A stretch of DNA of 8,848 nt. Origin: Planctomycetaceae bacterium (GTDB lineage Bacteria > Planctomycetota > Planctomycetia > Pirellulales > UBA1268). The stretch lies in NCBI GenBank assembly GCA_947464585.1, contig CANHYS010000053.1, positions 1-8,848 on the forward strand. Reading direction: 5' to 3'. The notes beneath the pieces are model-generated. The model did no database searches, was not told the origin of the DNA, and worked only from the letters and a program-made list of their open reading frames with translations. The translations under genes were made by a program, and so were the position numbers. Below, one piece after another: positions 1 through 6,756 of the stretch; within the stretch, counting starts at the first letter, position 1; every line of letters begins with the position of its first letter.

Positions 1-1
1 C

Positions 2-427
2 ACCGGGGGCCGTAAGCGGCCCTACGTGCAGGACCTGACGCCGGTAGGCCAGGCCTGGCAACCGGTGGCAGCGAGTTGCGACGAGGGGATGTCGATCGAC
101 GTGCACCCGCTCATCTCGCGGGATGGCACGGCTGTGGAGGCGGTGATTCGTTGCCGGATCGACCAGATCGAGCGGATGGCCCCGGTGGGGATGACTCCGC
201 CCGCTGCCGATGGCCGTCGGGTGCCGATCGAGGTGCCGCAAATGTCGGCCGTCCGCATAGGCGAGAGGTTTCGCTGGCCTGCCAACAGCACGCTGTTGAT
301 CGGGCTCGGGTTGGTGCCATGGCCGGTTCCCGGGCAGAATAAGGCCGGTTCGCCGGCGTTGTTTTCCGATGCCAAGCGAACGGATGTCGTCGTGGTGGTC
401 GAGCCAAGGCTGACCGATACGCCATGA
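2..427 (+). CDS. C-terminal part of a secretin-like planctomycete protein (5' truncated by window)
   Basis: The frame is open from the first bases of the window to the TGA at 425-427, so the start lies upstream; the GTG at 26 is probably internal. About 141 residues are visible. They run through a segment resembling the beta-rich end of secretin domains (EGMSIDVHPLISRDGTAVEAVIR-like, compare secretins' 'G..l.v.P.is.dg..v'), then VPQMSAVRIGERFRWPA, STLLIGLGLVPWPVPG and a DVVVVVEPRL end. I associate this ending with large conserved planctomycete proteins carrying a secretin-type domain, from memory only. No signal peptide or membrane segment can be judged in this fragment. Its role is unknown; an envelope or secretion function is inference. 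The stop overlaps the ATG of a mini-ORF, and a ketosynthase-like gene follows 76 bp later in the same direction, so the two may be co-transcribed. The reading frame is secure; the family name is tentative. Confidence 0.65.
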   Translation, partial: TGGRKRPYVQDLTPVGQAWQPVAASCDEGMSIDVHPLISRDGTAVEAVIRCRIDQIERMAPVGMTPPAADGRRVPIEVPQMSAVRIGERFRWPANSTLLIGLGLVPWPVPGQNKAGSPALFSDAKRTDVVVVVEPRLTDTP

Positions 428-507
428 GCGACATTTCGGACGTCGTCCGGAACAGGCAAGGAATGCCAATGGAAAAGTCGATTCAACCAGCAGGAAGAAA
501 GCCATGA
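424..507 (+). CDS. Possible 27-codon bridging mini-ORF between two genes
   Basis: An ATG at 424 overlaps the upstream stop (ATGA, 424-427). The frame runs 27 codons to a TGA at 505-507 that overlaps the ATG of the ketosynthase-like gene (ATGA, 504-507). The peptide begins MSDISDVVRNRQG, is hydrophilic and basic, and has no recognisable domain or membrane segment. No clear Shine-Dalgarno sequence precedes 424 (only AAGG at 406-409, too far upstream). The frame could pass ribosomes from the upstream gene to the next start, or it could be a chance open frame in a short spacer. I cannot tell which; it is listed because of the exact overlap at both ends. Confidence 0.2.
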   Translation: MSDISDVVRNRQGMPMEKSIQPAGRKP

Positions 508-1862
508 GTGCCGCTCAAGACCGCCGCGTTGTGATCACGGGAATGGGAGTCGTCTGTCCGCTCGGCCTCACGCCCGAGGATCTCTGGGCCGGCCTGGTCG
601 AAGGCCGGAGTGGCGTTGGCCCACTGGAATCATTCCCCTGCGCGGGCCTGCCGCTGCACCATGCGGCCGAGGCGAGGGGATTCACCGGCGACATCGACAA
701 TTTCGGGCCGCTCGACGGCGAGCGAAAAAAGGCGATTCGCAAGGGGCTCAAGGTGATGTGCCGGGAGAGCCAGATGGCGGTGGCTGCCGCCCAGCGGGCG
801 CTCCATCACAGTGGTCTGTTCGCCGCCGACGCGAAGCCGGGCAGTGTGCAGCCGGAGCGTTTTGGCTGCGTGTTCGGGTCTGACTACATGCTGACCCTGC
901 CGGAGGATTTCACCGCCAGCGTGGCCAAGTGCCGGGGGGCGGATGGGGCGTTTGAATTCGATCGGTGGGCCACCGATGGCATGCCGCAACTCACGCCCCT
1001 CTGGCTGCTGAAGTACCTGCCCAACATGCCTGCCAGTCACATCGCCATCTACAACGATCTCCGCGGCCCCAGCAATTCCCTGACGCTCCGCGAGGCAAGC
1101 GGACATCTCGCGCTTGGTGAGGCCGCCATCACGATCCAGCGGGGTGCCGCCGACATCATGGTCGCCGGCGCCACCGGCACCCGCGTGCATCCCATGAAGA
1201 CGGTGCACGCGCTCCAGAGCGAGCAGGTTGCACTGGACGACGCCGCGACGACCGGTTCTGGCCAGGCAGATCCGACGAGGTGGAGCCGGCCGTTCGACAA
1301 GGCCCGCAAGGGCATGGTGCTGGGGGAAGGTGCCGCCGTGTTCATCCTCGAGGAGTTGGAACATGCCCGGGCTCGCGGGGCGACCATCCATGGCGAGATC
1401 GTGGGGCACGCGGCCCGCAATGCGGGCCTTGCCGGGGGCATCGGCCTCAAGCAAAAGGCCCTGACGCTGGCCATGCGGCGGGCGCTTGCCATGGCCAACG
1501 TGACCGCCTCCGAACTGTCTCACATCCACGCCCACGCGGCGAGTACGGTGGTCGGCGATCGTGAGGAGGCAGCGGCGATTCACGAGGTTTTGGGGCCGGC
1601 TGCCGCGACGATTCCCACGGTGGCCGCCAAGAGCCACTTTGGCAACCTGGGGGCGGGCAGCGGGCTGGTGGAGTGCATGGGCAGCATCCTGGCGATGCGG
1701 CACGGCGAACTCTTCCCTCTGCTCAATTTTGAGGAGGCCGATCCGGACTGCCGAATCCGGGCTGCCCGGCGTGGTGATCCGTCCGGGACCGTGTTCATTT
1801 CATCGGCGGTCACCCCGCAGGGGCAGGCCGGATCGGTGGTGATCCGGGCCCTGGCTCCTTGA
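504..1862 (+). CDS. Beta-ketoacyl-ACP synthase (FabF/KAS II-like) paralogue with lost catalytic residues
   Basis: The 452-residue protein has the thiolase fold of KAS I/II enzymes, which elongate acyl chains on ACP. Family marks: RRVVITGMGVVCPLG (7-21), PFDKARKGMVLGEGAAVFILEELEHARARGA (263-293), AHAAST with His344 and KSHFGNLGAGSG with Lys376. The nucleophile motif, normally TACASG, reads LREASG, putting Glu197 at the Cys position. The second catalytic His (KSMTGH in FabF) is Asn381. The conserved C-terminal GFGGTN loop is replaced by residues around TPQGQAG (437-443). Ordinary condensation is therefore unlikely. By analogy with type II polyketide chain-length factors (Cys to Gln) and KSQ decarboxylases, it may be a partner subunit or decarboxylase; this is inference. 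Start: ATG 504 with AGGAAG at 492-497, in the position expected for the family. Length is slightly above FabF's usual ~415. It may be co-transcribed with the gene upstream. No ACP or intact ketosynthase gene is visible nearby. Confidence 0.88.
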   Translation: MSAAQDRRVVITGMGVVCPLGLTPEDLWAGLVEGRSGVGPLESFPCAGLPLHHAAEARGFTGDIDNFGPLDGERKKAIRKGLKVMCRESQMAVAAAQRALHHSGLFAADAKPGSVQPERFGCVFGSDYMLTLPEDFTASVAKCRGADGAFEFDRWATDGMPQLTPLWLLKYLPNMPASHIAIYNDLRGPSNSLTLREASGHLALGEAAITIQRGAADIMVAGATGTRVHPMKTVHALQSEQVALDDAATTGSGQADPTRWSRPFDKARKGMVLGEGAAVFILEELEHARARGATIHGEIVGHAARNAGLAGGIGLKQKALTLAMRRALAMANVTASELSHIHAHAASTVVGDREEAAAIHEVLGPAAATIPTVAAKSHFGNLGAGSGLVECMGSILAMRHGELFPLLNFEEADPDCRIRAARRGDPSGTVFISSAVTPQGQAGSVVIRALAP

Positions 1863-1887
1863 CAGTTTTCCGCATTTGCCGTAGCTT
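1859..1887 (+). promoter_or_regulatory. Candidate sigma-70-type promoter before nusA
   Basis: A perfect TTGACA (1859-1864) overlaps the stop codon of the ketosynthase-like gene. It is followed after 17 bases by TAGCTT (1882-1887), which keeps the first T, second A and last T of TATAAT. Initiation here would give a leader of about 300 bases before nusA. The -10 match is poor, so this is only a candidate. Confidence 0.25.
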
Positions 1888-1939
1888 TCACGGGTTGCGT
1901 CACGTCTTCAGAGGCTGCTGGTATCGCGGATTCTTTTCC

Positions 1940-1957
1940 AAACACCGTTGGGTGTTT
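1940..1957. repeat. Perfect 7-bp inverted repeat with 4-nt loop
   Basis: AAACACC (1940-1946) and GGTGTTT (1951-1957) flank the loop GTTG. It lies 77 bp after the ketosynthase-like stop. No T-run follows on either strand, so it does not qualify as a standard intrinsic terminator. It could be a protein-binding dyad or an RNA stem in the nusA leader. Confidence 0.5.
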
Positions 1958-2105
1958 CGGCGCCCATGTCCCATGGCGTCGGCTTTGCCGGCAGTGCTGC
2001 AACTGCCAGGCAGCTGGCATTGCCATCTCTCGACATGACGGTGATTTGCCAGGCTGAAAGCCGGGCCGTAGGTCAGGTTGTCGATCCGCTGGAGCGGAAT
2101 GGATC

Positions 2106-2137
2106 GCCTGGCTCATTGCCAGGCCGAACCGCCTGGC
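2106..2137 (+). promoter_or_regulatory. Three-arm alternative stem-loop element in the nusA leader
   Basis: GCCTGGC (2106-2112), GCCAGGC (2118-2124) and GCCTGGC (2131-2137) are separated by 5 and 6 bases. The middle arm is the perfect reverse complement of both outer arms, so the RNA can fold into either of two mutually exclusive 7-bp hairpins with loops TCATT or CGAACC. The element ends 54 bases before the nusA ATG. This geometry is typical of attenuator or anti-attenuator switches, but no T-run or Shine-Dalgarno sequence lies within it, so a switching function is only inferred. Confidence 0.4.
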
Positions 2138-2191
2138 TGGTCCTGATGACAGGTCACAAGACATACGCCCGAGCGTTCGTCCGAGAAATTC

Positions 2192-3538
2192 ATGAAGCCA
2201 GAAGAAATCCTGCGAATCGTCGATGCCATTCATCGCGATAAAAACATCGACAAAGAGATCGTCTTTCAGGCGATCGAAGCAGCGCTTGTCACTGCGCTCT
2301 CCCGTCAATACGGTGAGACTGCCCAGATCTCCATCGCCATCGACAGGGCCAATGGCCGCCTCACCGGCACGCATGACGGTGCCCAGATCGACACGGCCGA
2401 ACTCTCGGGCCGCATCGGCGCACAGACCGCCAAGCAGGTGATCATCCAGAAGATTCGCGAAGCCGAACGGGATGCGATCCACGACGAGTTCGAGGAGCAG
2501 ATCGGCCAGATGGTGTCGGGGATGGTGACGCGGGTCGAAGGGGCCACCGCCTCGGTCTCGCTGGGTGCCACGGAGGCAATCCTGCCTCGGTCCGAGCAGA
2601 TTCCCGGCGAGAGCTACCACGCCAATGAACGGATCCGGGCGACGATCTTCGAGGTCAGGAAGGTCGGCAGTCGGGTGAAGATCATTCTGTCGCGGATCCG
2701 CCCCCAGTTGGTTCAGCGGCTTTTCGAGCAGGAGATTCCCGAGATCGCTGACGGCGTGATTGAGATTCGCGCCATCTCCCGCGAGCCAGGCTACCGCAGC
2801 AAGGTGGCGGTGATCAGTTCCGACAATCGCATCGACTGCGTCGGGGCATGCGTGGGCGTGCGTGGCAACCGCATCAAGAACATCGTCGAGGAACTCGGCG
2901 GAGAGCGGATTGACATCGTGCGGTGGAGCGAAGACCTGCAAGTCCTCGTGCCCAATGCCCTGCAGCCGGCCGAAGTCGACGAAGTAATCCTTTGCCAGAT
3001 GCTCGGTCGCGGGATCGTGCTCGTCCGCGAGGATCAGCTGTCGCTGGCGATTGGCCGCCGCGGACAGAATGTCCGGCTGGCGAGCAAGTTGTGCGGCTGG
3101 GACATCGAGATCATGACTCGCGAGGAACTTGACCAGCAGATCGAGCGTGCGGTGAGCGGCTTCTCGTCGATCGAAGGACTGGACGAGTCGGTGGCCGAGC
3201 GGCTTGTGGGCGAGGGTTTCCTCTCCTACGACGACCTTTCGGTGATCGAGCCCGACGACCTCATGGAGATGGGGAACCTGTCGGCGGAGGCGGTCGACAA
3301 AATTGTTGGCGAGGCTGAAAAGCGTGCTTCGATGGCCGAGGTGGCGGCGGCCGACGAGCGGCGGAAGCAGCGGGAGCAGGATAGGATCGCCAAGGCGACG
3401 GCGGATGCCGATGCGGCCGAGGCAGCCCTTACTGGCGCCGGCAGCGGTGATGTCGGCGGTGATCCCGCCAGCGATCCTGTTGGGGAGGCCGGTGGTTCGA
3501 CCGTGGCTGCGGAGGCGGTGCCGCCGGCAGAATCGTGA
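2192..3538 (+). CDS. nusA: Transcription termination/antitermination factor NusA
   Basis: NusA binds RNA polymerase and nascent RNA, modulating pausing, Rho-dependent and intrinsic termination, and rRNA antitermination. The 448 residues show the full core order: N-terminal polymerase-binding domain (1-100, [20 protein letters not shown]), S1 domain (about 105-170), linker [11 protein letters not shown] (198-208), KH1 with GVRG at 222-225 ([18 protein letters not shown] following), KH2 with [20 protein letters not shown] (288-307), and one helix-hairpin-helix-like segment (about 325-375). The second acidic repeat of E. coli NusA is not seen. Instead residues 380-448 form a charged, then Gly/Ala/Asp-rich, probably disordered tail. 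Start: ATG 2192 matches the family N-terminus; the Shine-Dalgarno is weak (GAGA, 2183-2186). It heads the nusA-infB-rbfA operon without rimP upstream and without ylxR or an L7Ae-like gene downstream. The structured leader before it may be where regulation acts. Confidence 0.97.
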   Translation: MKPEEILRIVDAIHRDKNIDKEIVFQAIEAALVTALSRQYGETAQISIAIDRANGRLTGTHDGAQIDTAELSGRIGAQTAKQVIIQKIREAERDAIHDEFEEQIGQMVSGMVTRVEGATASVSLGATEAILPRSEQIPGESYHANERIRATIFEVRKVGSRVKIILSRIRPQLVQRLFEQEIPEIADGVIEIRAISREPGYRSKVAVISSDNRIDCVGACVGVRGNRIKNIVEELGGERIDIVRWSEDLQVLVPNALQPAEVDEVILCQMLGRGIVLVREDQLSLAIGRRGQNVRLASKLCGWDIEIMTREELDQQIERAVSGFSSIEGLDESVAERLVGEGFLSYDDLSVIEPDDLMEMGNLSAEAVDKIVGEAEKRASMAEVAAADERRKQREQDRIAKATADADAAEAALTGAGSGDVGGDPASDPVGEAGGSTVAAEAVPPAES

Positions 3539-3646
3539 TCGGCGGAGGCTGGAGTGGTCTGGCTAGTGGGCTGTCGAGCGTTGGGTTGGTGTCTGCATTG
3601 GATCTGAGGGCAGGTGGCCGGGACGTTCCGGCGCGGAGGCGTTTGC
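3539..3646 (+). promoter_or_regulatory. nusA-infB spacer with the infB ribosome binding site
   Basis: The 108-bp spacer contains no ylxR or L7Ae-like gene. A strong GGAGG at 3635-3639 sits 7 bases before GTG 3647 and fixes the infB start there. An upstream in-frame GTG at 3614 would add 11 residues without an obvious ribosome binding site at proper spacing. I saw no clear promoter or terminator, so nusA and infB are probably on one transcript. Confidence 0.6.
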
Positions 3647-6307
3647 GTGGCGGTTCGCATCTACACACTCTCGAAAGAATTGAAGATCGACAGCAAAGAG
3701 CTGGTCGAGCTGTGCACGCGCGCCGGCATTCAGGACAAGGGCTCCGCGCTGGCGAGTATGTCCGACGAGGAGGTCGCCAAGCTCAAGGAGTTCATTGCGG
3801 GAAAAGCTCGGCCCGCTGAACGGCCTGCTGCCGCTCCCGCCGCTGGCGGCTCGGCTCCCACCCCTCCCGCCCCCAAGCCGGTGTCGGCGGTCGCCCCACG
3901 GTCAACGGGGACGCTCAAGCGAGAGGACTATATCGCCCCTGCCGGTGTCGCCGCGCGAGGGAAGCCGGCGGAGATGCAGCCGCCGAAGCCTGTGGCTACG
4001 GAGCCGCGGCCGCGGCCAGCCGGCCTGAGGCCCTCTGGCGATGGGGCCAGACCGGTACCCCGGCCCGCCTTCAAACTGCCGCCGCTGCCGGCCGCAGGAC
4101 GGACCCCCCCGCCCCGCGTGTCGCAGGAGCCCGCGGCGCAGAAGCCCGACGTCAAGCTTCCGCTCGATGCCATTCGCAGTGCGAAGGCCGGTGGTGCCAA
4201 GCCGCTGGCTGAGCACATGCGGAAGCACGAGCAGCGGCAGGCCGAAACGCCGCGTCCGCGTCCAGGTGGACTTGGTCTGCGTGGCGGCATGGCCGGTGGA
4301 GCAGGAACAGCGCCGCTGCCTCCCACAGACGCAAGCGGTCGCCCGCGTCGAACCGTCGCAAAGCCACACGGCGGGAAGGCCGAAGACCTCCTTGGCGGCC
4401 GCGAACAGCGACAGCTCAATCGCAAGCGGATCTCGGAGCCTCGCCTCGATGACGAGGATGGCCTTGGTCGCCGTCGGCGAGGGTCGCGTCCAAGGCGGGG
4501 GACGACGGTGTCGACCGCCGCGCCGCGGAAGGCAAATGCCACTATCCAGGTGCCGTGTAACGTCCGCGCCTTCTCGGAGGCGATCGGCCTGCCGGCCAGT
4601 GAAGTCCTCAAGAAACTGCTGGCGTTTGGCATGTCGACCATGCCGAGCATGGCGTCGATGCTCGACCGCGACACGGTGGAGTTGCTGGCCGCCGAGCTCG
4701 GCGTGCAGCTCGACATCAAGACCGCCGAGGATCTCGAGAAGGAACTGCTGGCCGGATTCGACGCGGCTGATGAGGATCCTACCCTGCGTGTGACGCGTGC
4801 CCCTGTGGTGACGTTTCTCGGCCACGTCGACCATGGCAAGACGTCGCTGCTCGACCGTATTTTGGGCATCAACGTCGCTTCCCGCGAGAGCGGTGGCATC
4901 ACGCAGCACATGCGGGCCTACACCGTCCAGCGGAACGGGCTGCCGATCACGTTCGTCGACACGCCGGGCCACGAGGCATTCACGCAGATGCGGGCACGCG
5001 GTGCCAATGTGACCGACTGCGCCGTCATCGTGGTGGCTGCCGACGACGGCGTGATGCCGCAGACGGAAGAGGCGATCAGCCACGCGCGGGCCGCCAACGT
5101 GCCGATCGTCGTGTGCATCAACAAGATCGATCTTCCCGGCGCCGACGTTGATCGAATCTACCAGCAGTTGGCTGCGAACGAGCTGCTGCCGACCGAGTGG
5201 GGCGGGGAGACGGAGGTCGTGAAGACCAGTGCTGTCACCGGTGCCGGCGTGGATGATCTGCTCGACACGCTGCTCACGATCGCCGAACTGCACGATCTGC
5301 GGGCGAACCCCGATCGTTCCGCTGCCGGCGTCTGCCTCGATGCATCGATCCACGAGGGCCGCGGCGTGGTGGCCTGCCTGCTCGTGCAGAAGGGCACGCT
5401 GAAGGTCGGCGATGCCGTCGTCTGCGGCGAGGCCAGCGGCAATGTCAAGGCGATGCAAGACACGCTCCTGCGGAGGAAGATCGCCGAAGCCGGTCCATCG
5501 GTGCCCGTCTTCGTCAGCGGCCTCGATGTGGCGCCCGGTCCGGGCGATCGGTTCCAGGTGGTCGATTCGATCGCCCTGGCCCGTGAGGTGGCGGTCAAGC
5601 GGACGAGCATCAGCCGCCACAGCACACTCGTCAGTGCCCCCGTGCACGTCACGTTTGAAAACCTGCTCGACCGTCTTGGCACCCAGAAGACGCCGACGCT
5701 GAACCTCATCCTCCGAGCCGATGTCCGCGGGTCGATCGAGGCGATCCTCAAGGAACTGCAAAAGCTTGACCATCCGGAGGTGAAGATCCGCGTGCTTCAG
5801 GCGACGGTGGGCGGCGTGACAGAGGCCGACGTACAGCTTGCAGATGCTTCCGACGCTGTGATCATCGGTTTCAACGTGGTGCCCGACGAGCGGGCACGCT
5901 CGCTCGCCGAGGAACTCGGCGTGCAGGTGCGCAGGTACGAGATCATCTATCAGGTGACGGACGACCTGCGAAAGGCGCTCGAGGGCATGCTCGCTCCGGA
6001 GAAGCGTGAGGCGACGCTCGGCCGGGCCGTCGTGCAGCGGACCTACTCGATCAGCCGCATCGGCGTGATCGCCGGTTGCCGTGTCATTTCCGGCATCATT
6101 GCCAGAAACGGTCGCCTGCGCATCATCCGTGACAGTCGCATCGTCGGCGAATACGGGATCGAGTCGCTCAAGCGTGAGAAGGACGACGCCCGCGAGGTGC
6201 GCGACGGCCTCGAGTGCGGCATCAAGTTGGCCGGTTTTAACGACATCAAGGAGGGCGACATCCTCGAGTGCTACCGCGTCGAGGAAGTCGCACGGACGCT
6301 CTCGTGA
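3647..6307 (+). CDS. infB: Translation initiation factor IF-2
   Basis: IF-2 is the GTPase that places fMet-tRNA on the 30S subunit and promotes 50S joining. From GTG 3647 the protein has 886 residues. Order: an IF2_N module (1-50, [20 protein letters not shown]); a roughly 245-residue Pro/Ala/Arg/Lys-rich disordered linker; a second IF2_N module (about 297-358); the G domain with G1 GHVDHGKT (392-399), G3 DTPGH (438-442), G4 NKID (492-495) and G5 SAVTG (528-532); then domains II, III and the tRNA-binding C-terminal domain, ending in [13 protein letters not shown]. All nucleotide-binding motifs are intact, so it should be active. I prefer GTG 3647 over GTG 3614 because GGAGG lies 7 bases upstream and the protein then starts where the family does. 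The stop overlaps the rbfA start by 4 bases (GTGA, 6304-6307), implying coupled translation. A 623-residue open frame on the opposite strand is a shadow of this gene. Confidence 0.97.
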   Translation: MAVRIYTLSKELKIDSKELVELCTRAGIQDKGSALASMSDEEVAKLKEFIAGKARPAERPAAAPAAGGSAPTPPAPKPVSAVAPRSTGTLKREDYIAPAGVAARGKPAEMQPPKPVATEPRPRPAGLRPSGDGARPVPRPAFKLPPLPAAGRTPPPRVSQEPAAQKPDVKLPLDAIRSAKAGGAKPLAEHMRKHEQRQAETPRPRPGGLGLRGGMAGGAGTAPLPPTDASGRPRRTVAKPHGGKAEDLLGGREQRQLNRKRISEPRLDDEDGLGRRRRGSRPRRGTTVSTAAPRKANATIQVPCNVRAFSEAIGLPASEVLKKLLAFGMSTMPSMASMLDRDTVELLAAELGVQLDIKTAEDLEKELLAGFDAADEDPTLRVTRAPVVTFLGHVDHGKTSLLDRILGINVASRESGGITQHMRAYTVQRNGLPITFVDTPGHEAFTQMRARGANVTDCAVIVVAADDGVMPQTEEAISHARAANVPIVVCINKIDLPGADVDRIYQQLAANELLPTEWGGETEVVKTSAVTGAGVDDLLDTLLTIAELHDLRANPDRSAAGVCLDASIHEGRGVVACLLVQKGTLKVGDAVVCGEASGNVKAMQDTLLRRKIAEAGPSVPVFVSGLDVAPGPGDRFQVVDSIALAREVAVKRTSISRHSTLVSAPVHVTFENLLDRLGTQKTPTLNLILRADVRGSIEAILKELQKLDHPEVKIRVLQATVGGVTEADVQLADASDAVIIGFNVVPDERARSLAEELGVQVRRYEIIYQVTDDLRKALEGMLAPEKREATLGRAVVQRTYSISRIGVIAGCRVISGIIARNGRLRIIRDSRIVGEYGIESLKREKDDAREVRDGLECGIKLAGFNDIKEGDILECYRVEEVARTLS

Positions 6308-6756
6308 GCACGCGACGACTTCTCAAGGCGGCCGAGGCGGTGCGCGAGGTGGTCAGCATGGCCATCCTCACGCAGGTGCGTGATCCGCGGGTGCAGGATG
6401 TGACCGTCACCCGGGTGGAGATGGACCCAGACATGCGGGCCGCCACGGTGCACGTGTCGGTCATGGGCAGTCCTGCCAAGGAGGAACTGGCCCTGCGGGG
6501 ACTGGCGAGTTCGGCCGGATTCCTTCAGGCACAGGTCGCCGAACGCATCGAAACCCGCTACACGCCCCGCCTGAAGTTCAAACTCGATACCGGCGTTAAG
6601 CGGTCGATCGAGATTGCCAGAGTGCTCAGCGAGGTGCTCCCGGCGCCGTCGTCCGCAGCGGCCTCGCCGTCCACAGAACAACAGGCATACGGTGAGGCGG
6701 TGCCGGCAGAGCCGGGAAGCCCGGTGACCATCGAGAAGCCAGAGGAACTCGCATGA
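6304..6756 (+). CDS. rbfA: Ribosome-binding factor A (30S maturation)
   Basis: RbfA is a small KH-fold protein that binds the 30S subunit near helix 1 of 16S rRNA and aids late maturation and cold adaptation. The 150-residue product shows the family pattern: [21 protein letters not shown] (2-22), DPRVQDVTVTRVEMDPDMRAATVHVSVMG (27-55), the ASSAG kink region (68-72) and RYTPRLKFKLD (85-95). Residues 112-150 are an Ala/Pro/Glu-rich tail beyond the usual domain. Start: GTG 6304 overlaps the infB stop in GTGA and gives the expected N-terminus; the in-frame upstream TTG at 6268 would add 12 residues inside infB and is less likely. The stop overlaps the next start (ATGA, 6753-6756). The infB-rbfA pair is a conserved gene order; truB, often next, is not here. 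Confidence 0.93.
   Translation: MSTRRLLKAAEAVREVVSMAILTQVRDPRVQDVTVTRVEMDPDMRAATVHVSVMGSPAKEELALRGLASSAGFLQAQVAERIETRYTPRLKFKLDTGVKRSIEIARVLSEVLPAPSSAAASPSTEQQAYGEAVPAEPGSPVTIEKPEELA

Larger units (their letters stand above)
1863..2191 (+). promoter_or_regulatory. 329-bp structured non-coding leader/promoter region of the nusA operon
   Basis: No convincing gene lies here; an in-frame stretch from TTG 1948 runs into nusA in another frame and resembles nothing. Instead the stretch holds several perfect short inverted repeats: AAACACC/GGTGTTT (1940-1957), TGCCAG/CTGGCA (2004-2019), CGATCC/GGATCG (2082-2106), and a three-armed set at 2106-2137. The octamer TGCCAGGC occurs three times (2004-2011, 2047-2054, 2117-2124). 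In many bacteria rimP sits immediately before nusA; here no rimP is present, so this gap is the likely site of operon initiation and perhaps of leader regulation. No intrinsic terminator with a T-run and no tRNA was seen. Confidence 0.5.

Noticed and set aside
630..1703. A 357-codon minus-strand open frame antisense to the ketosynthase-like gene
   Set aside because: Its His/Arg/Gly-rich shadow composition and full overlap with a recognisable gene argue against coding.
1940..1957. Intrinsic terminator for the ketosynthase-like gene
   Set aside because: The perfect 7-bp stem has no T-run after it on either strand, so only a dyad is claimed.
1863..2191. A tRNA gene before nusA, as metY in E. 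coli
   Set aside because: No T-arm (GGTTCGANTCC-like) or matching acceptor ends were found; GTTCGTCC near 2175 lacks the surrounding cloverleaf.
1948..2241. A 97-codon plus-strand frame beginning at TTG in the nusA leader, considered as a remnant rimP
   Set aside because: It has no RimP-like residues, starts inside a hairpin loop, lacks a Shine-Dalgarno sequence and runs 50 bases into nusA in another frame.
1580..2941. A 453-codon minus-strand open frame spanning the ketosynthase end, the leader and nusA
   Set aside because: It is antisense to two well-supported genes; the composition is shadow-like and no family pattern is visible.
3902..5773. A 623-codon open frame on the minus strand
   Set aside because: It lies entirely antisense to infB, whose motifs are unambiguous. 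The product is rich in His, Arg, Asp and Gly in the manner of a reverse-frame shadow of GC-rich DNA and shows no domain I recognise.
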